This document shows positions 6,023-8,434 of a stretch of 8,434 nt of DNA, one piece after another. Both the position numbers and the translations under genes were made by a program. The number at the start of each line of letters is the position of its first letter. Position 1 is the first letter of the stretch. Under the pieces are notes generated by a model, which saw only the letters and a program-made list of their open reading frames with translations, was not told where the DNA came from and ran no database searches. The stretch comes from an uncultured Lachnospiraceae bacterium (lineage in GTDB: Bacteria; Bacillota; Clostridia; Lachnospirales; Lachnospiraceae), in assembly GCA_905236615.1 (NCBI GenBank), contig CAJORC010000311.1, forward strand, positions 1 to 8,434, written 5' to 3'.

Positions 6023-6053
6023 ATCCATGTGATTCTCTGGAGAGTCTCTTTTT
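6002..6053 (+). terminator. Terminator of the EIIC-like gene, overlapping the glycine aptamer
   Basis: ACTCTCCGGAGA (6002-6013) pairs with TCTCTGGAGAGT (6034-6045) over 12 positions, one of them G.U. The 20-base loop can form a small inner stem (6018-6021 with 6030-6033). It is followed by CTCTTTTT ending at 6053. It lies 50 nt after the EIIC stop and is a good intrinsic terminator. Its 3' arm is also the 5' strand of P1 and P2 of the downstream glycine aptamer, so the two folds exclude each other in any transcript that contains both arms. Confidence 0.65.
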
Positions 6054-6190
6054 AGGGCGCCGAAGGTGTAAGCATACTGTATGTATAGAGGATTATCGTA
6101 CAGGATGTAATCTCTCAGGCAAAAGGACAGAGCAAATATTATATTTGTGTCCTCTCCGGAAGTCGATTATTTGATAATCGGCTTTTTTTC
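6034..6190 (+). promoter_or_regulatory. Glycine riboswitch (single aptamer) with expression platform
   Basis: The aptamer spans about 6034-6132. It is recognised by the conserved blocks GCGCCGAAGG (6057-6066) and TCTCAGGCAAAAGGACAGAG (6113-6132). P1 pairs CTCT (6035-6038) with AGAG (6129-6132), and P2 pairs GAGAG (6040-6044) with CTCTC (6112-6116). The long arm between carries CTGTA/TACAG pairing. Only one full aptamer is seen, unlike the common tandem form. Downstream, GGACA (6125-6129) can pair with TGTCC (6148-6152) around a CAAATAT/ATATTTG stem, sequestering the P1 3' strand, and a terminator follows at 6162-6189. The next gene is an AGCS symporter, a classic glycine-riboswitch target. 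Singlets before glycine transporters are, as I recall, reported as off-switches, but the sequence alone does not settle the direction here. Confidence 0.9.
6162..6189 (+). terminator. Riboswitch-linked intrinsic terminator
   Basis: GTCGATTAT (6162-6170) pairs with ATAATCGGC (6174-6182), nine pairs with one G.U around a tight TTG loop, then seven T residues (6183-6189). It lies between the glycine aptamer and the symporter start at 6222, so transcription of the operon must pass it. CAAATA (6133-6138) is complementary to TATTTG (6168-6173) and could act as an antiterminator strand. Confidence 0.8.
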
Positions 6191-6221
6191 ATTGCAAAAA
6201 AATAAAAAGGAGAGAAGAAAA

Positions 6222-7664
6222 ATGGCAGTGTTTAATGAATTTTTGGGGCGTGTTGATGATTTTGTATGGGGAGTACCTCTGATCGTCCTCATCATGGGTA
6301 CGGGAATTTTCCTTACGGTAAGGCTCGGTGTGATGCAGTTTAAAAAGCTGGGGCTTGCACTAAGGTACATGGTACAGAATGAAGATACGTCAAACGGTGA
6401 AGTCAGCAGCTTCGGCGCACTTTGTACAGCTCTTGCGGCAACTATCGGTACGGGAAATATCGTCGGAGTGGCAACAGCGATAATGGCCGGAGGTCCGGGC
6501 GCGATATTCTGGATGGTTCTTGCAGCCTGTCTCGGAATGGCTACAAAGTATGCGGAAGGACTGCTTGCGGTACATTATCGTGTTGATAAAGGAAATGGCA
6601 GATATCTCGGAGGTCCTTTCTACTATATCGAGAATGGTATGGGAAAGCAGTGGAAATGGCTTGCAAAGCTTTTTGCAGTATTTGCAACCTGCGTAGGTCT
6701 CATGGGTATCGGTACTTTTACGCAGGTAAACGGAATTGCCTCAGCTACAAAGAGCTTCTTTGACCCTGAGATGGCACATCCCGTTAATATCATGGGAACT
6801 GACTATTCAATAGTGACAGTCATTACAGCTGTGATAGTTGCACTTTTTGTTGCGCTGGTCGTTATCGGCGGTATCAAGAGAATAGCAAATGTTTCATCAG
6901 TCATAGTTCCTTTCATGGCTGTAATATATTTCGGTGTCTGTGTGTCGATCCTTGTTTATAATGTTGCAGCACTTCCAAATGCGGTCGTTACAATAGTAAA
7001 AAGCGCATTTGGCTTAAAGGCTGTGGGCGGAGGTGCCCTCGGTGCGATGTTTATGGCTATGCAGAAGGGTATAGCGAGAGGAATCTTCTCAAATGAGTCG
7101 GGACTCGGAAGTGCGCCTATCGCAGCAGCAGCGGCTCAGACAGATGAACCCGTAAGACAGGGACTTGTATCGATGACCGGTACTTTCATTGATACGGTCT
7201 GCATATGTACAATGACAGGTCTTACGATCATTGTTACGGGCGCTTATGATCTTGCAGTTGAAACAGGACTTGAAGGTGTAGAAGTTACTTCGGCAGCATT
7301 CCTTAAGGGACTTCCATGGAGTGGCCAGATCGGACCTTTCATTCTTATGGCCTGCCTTGTATTTTTTGCCTTTACAACAATTATCGGATGGGATTATTAT
7401 AGTGAGCGGAGTCTTGAGTATCTTTTCAACAACATGACAGTGGTAAAGGTTTACAGATGGCTTTATATCCTTGCTGTTCTGATCGGACCTTTCTTTACGG
7501 TTTCGGCAGTATGGACGATCGCGGATATTTTCAACGCATTCATGGCGATCCCGAACCTTATTGCCTTGCTTGCACTCAGCGGTGTGATCGTTGCTGAAAC
7601 GAAGAGCTATTTCGCAAGACTCGGTGCTGACGGCACGGTTGAGAAAAAAGATAGTTTTGCTTAA
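6222..7664 (+). CDS. Sodium:alanine/glycine symporter (AGCS family)
   Basis: 480 aa from the ATG at 6222, normal for the AGCS (AlsT/AgcS) family, which takes up alanine or glycine with Na+ across the cytoplasmic membrane. The protein is polytopic, with about ten or eleven membrane segments. Family landmarks are ATIGTGNIVG around 73-82 (unwound first core helix) and the signature FSNESGLGSA at 289-298. I reject the longer frame opening at a GTG at 6147, because it would translate through the riboswitch terminator, adds a non-family N-terminus and has no ribosome binding site. AGGAG at 6208-6212 is 9 nt from the chosen ATG. The glycine riboswitch directly upstream argues for glycine as at least one substrate. 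A phosphatase gene begins 15 nt downstream. Confidence 0.93.
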   Translation: MAVFNEFLGRVDDFVWGVPLIVLIMGTGIFLTVRLGVMQFKKLGLALRYMVQNEDTSNGEVSSFGALCTALAATIGTGNIVGVATAIMAGGPGAIFWMVLAACLGMATKYAEGLLAVHYRVDKGNGRYLGGPFYYIENGMGKQWKWLAKLFAVFATCVGLMGIGTFTQVNGIASATKSFFDPEMAHPVNIMGTDYSIVTVITAVIVALFVALVVIGGIKRIANVSSVIVPFMAVIYFGVCVSILVYNVAALPNAVVTIVKSAFGLKAVGGGALGAMFMAMQKGIARGIFSNESGLGSAPIAAAAAQTDEPVRQGLVSMTGTFIDTVCICTMTGLTIIVTGAYDLAVETGLEGVEVTSAAFLKGLPWSGQIGPFILMACLVFFAFTTIIGWDYYSERSLEYLFNNMTVVKVYRWLYILAVLIGPFFTVSAVWTIADIFNAFMAIPNLIALLALSGVIVAETKSYFARLGADGTVEKKDSFA

Positions 7665-7679
7665 AAACAGGAGTTATTG

Positions 7680-8228
7680 ATGCTTTATATTATCAGACAT
7701 GGAAGAACTGACTGGAACGTAGAGAGGAAAATGCAAGGATGGACTGATATTCCGCTGAATGATCAGGGAAGAAGGATGGCGGAGGAAGCTGCGGAGAAAT
7801 ATAAGGATATTAATTTTGACATCTGCTACAGTTCACCTTTGAAAAGGGCAAAAGAGACCGCAGAAATACTGCTTAAGGGAAGAAGTATCCCGATAATCAT
7901 AGATGACCGCCTGAAGGAGCTGGGCTTCGGTGAATTTGAAGGTACGACAAAAGATGACCAGCCCGAAGGTTCTCCGATTTGGAATTTCTTCAACAAACCG
8001 GAAAACTATAAGGCAGAACGCGGGGCAGAAACTTTTGACAGCCTTTTCGAAAGAACGGGAGATTTCCTGAAAAATGTTGTTTATCCTCAGCTGGAAGAGG
8101 GTAAGGACATAGTGATAGTCGGACACGGTGCCATGAATTCTTCCATAGTCTGTCAGGTGAATAAGTTTGATATAAAGGACTATTGGAAATATCCCATTAA
8201 GAACTGTGAGCTTATTAAACTGATATAA
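7680..8228 (+). CDS. Histidine phosphatase family protein (phosphoglycerate mutase-like)
   Basis: 182 aa from the ATG at 7680. A histidine phosphatase of branch 1: RHG at 6-8 with the phospho-accepting H7, R56 in SSPLKRAKETAE, acid residue E80 in LKELGFGEFEG, and the second histidine H149 in VGHGAMN. All expected catalytic residues are present. At this size it is more like a small phosphatase (CobC, GpmB or PspA type) than a glycolytic mutase, and the substrate is not determined. An in-frame TTG at 7677 is only 3 nt from AGGAG (7669-7673), whereas the ATG is 6 nt away, so the ATG is preferred. It starts 15 nt after the symporter stop with no terminator between, so it should share control by the glycine riboswitch. 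Confidence 0.85.
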   Translation: MLYIIRHGRTDWNVERKMQGWTDIPLNDQGRRMAEEAAEKYKDINFDICYSSPLKRAKETAEILLKGRSIPIIIDDRLKELGFGEFEGTTKDDQPEGSPIWNFFNKPENYKAERGAETFDSLFERTGDFLKNVVYPQLEEGKDIVIVGHGAMNSSIVCQVNKFDIKDYWKYPIKNCELIKLI

Positions 8229-8239
8229 TAATGCAAATC

Positions 8240-8294
8240 AAAAAACACTTTTTGACACATTGACCGGTTTTTCATGTGCCAAAAAGTGTTTTTT
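8240..8294. terminator. Bidirectional terminator between convergent genes
   Basis: A 21-position stem pairs 8240-8260 with 8274-8294 with a single A/C mismatch (8255/8279) around a 13-base loop. The ends are A6 on the left and T6 on the right, giving a U tract in either direction. It starts 11 nt after the phosphatase stop and ends 2 nt from the stop of the minus-strand gene, so it serves both. Confidence 0.9.
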
Positions 8295-8296
8295 AC

Positions 8297-8434
8297 TTAA
8301 CCTTTCAGTATTTCCGCTGCTGAGTCCCAGTTAAAGGCAGCGGCAGCCTTTCTTAGTTTATCGTATCTTTCTTTTTCCAATCCGGGAAGGTCGTATTTAT
8401 CAAGAGATTTTACAACTTCTTCCGCAGTTTCGTA
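8297..8434 (-). CDS. C-terminal fragment of unidentified protein, possibly a glycosyltransferase
   Basis: An open frame of 45 codons plus TAA (8297-8299) enters from the right edge on the minus strand. It has no start because the gene continues outside. The sequence begins YETAEEVVKSLDKYDLPGLE and ends with a helix-rich AAAAFNWDSAAEILKG. The pattern of a charged helix followed by a hydrophobic-W-D/S-x-A-A-x-x-I/L tail resembles the C-terminus of GT-B glycosyltransferases (family 4 or glycogen-synthase type), but 45 residues are too few for a firm call. It is supported as a real gene by the continuous frame, the composition and the terminator placed 2 nt after its stop. Confidence 0.6.
   Translation of the reverse strand, partial: YETAEEVVKSLDKYDLPGLEKERYDKLRKAAAAFNWDSAAEILKG

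Noticed and set aside
6147..6221. N-terminal extension of the symporter from a GTG at 6147 (25 extra residues).
   Set aside because: It would be translated through the riboswitch terminator, lacks a ribosome binding site and adds a non-family sequence. The ATG at 6222 has AGGAG 9 nt upstream.
7677..7679. TTG start codon for the phosphatase.
   Set aside because: It is only 3 nt from AGGAG. The adjacent ATG at 7680 has proper spacing and gives the usual MLYIIRHG beginning.

Overview
The window reads as a chromosomal segment of an anaerobic, low-to-moderate GC Firmicute. A clostridium of the Lachnospiraceae type is my best guess, because it has an oxygen-sensitive class III ribonucleotide reductase as its only visible RNR, strong AGGAG ribosome binding sites, AT-rich intergenic regions with sigma-A-like promoters, tandem NrdR boxes and a glycine riboswitch. 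The taxonomic call is inference. I saw no rRNA, tRNA, CRISPR or mobile element. Gene density and arrangement look like ordinary core genome, and most of the interest lies in the regulatory DNA and RNA between genes.

Layout, left to right. (1) 1-476: the 3' end of an O-acetylhomoserine sulfhydrylase (metY family), closed by a hairpin terminator. (2) 608-1543: a cysteine synthase (cysK) with its own promoter and overlapping inverted repeats. Its terminator hairpin lies inside the 3' end of the convergent nrdG gene. (3) 1547-4481, minus strand: the nrdD-nrdG operon for anaerobic dNTP synthesis. NrdD carries a C-terminal glutaredoxin-like CPKC domain, and the operon is preceded by two NrdR boxes spaced 32 bp apart. 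(4) 4482-4859: a divergent intergenic region holding the NrdR boxes, a 34-bp palindrome, a promoter, and a leader that can fold into a three-way junction followed by a hairpin next to the ribosome binding site. I do not recognise this leader as a known riboswitch class. (5) 4860-5951: an orphan membrane protein of the PTS_EIIC_2/PfoR-like family. (6) 5952-6221: a compact regulatory stretch in which the terminator of the previous gene, a promoter and the 5' strand of a glycine riboswitch overlap, followed by a second terminator. (7) 6222-8228: an AGCS sodium:alanine/glycine symporter and a histidine-phosphatase-family enzyme, apparently one operon under the riboswitch. (8) 8240-8294: a long bidirectional terminator, followed by the 3' end of a minus-strand gene (8297-8434), possibly a glycosyltransferase.

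Functionally there are a sulfur-amino-acid block (metY, cysK), an anaerobic DNA-precursor block (nrdDG), and a glycine-responsive transport block (symporter plus phosphatase). The EIIC-like gene has no PTS partner in view and its substrate is unknown. The strongest candidate for something undescribed is the structured leader at 4755-4843. The terminator/promoter/aptamer overlay at 5994-6053 is the second.
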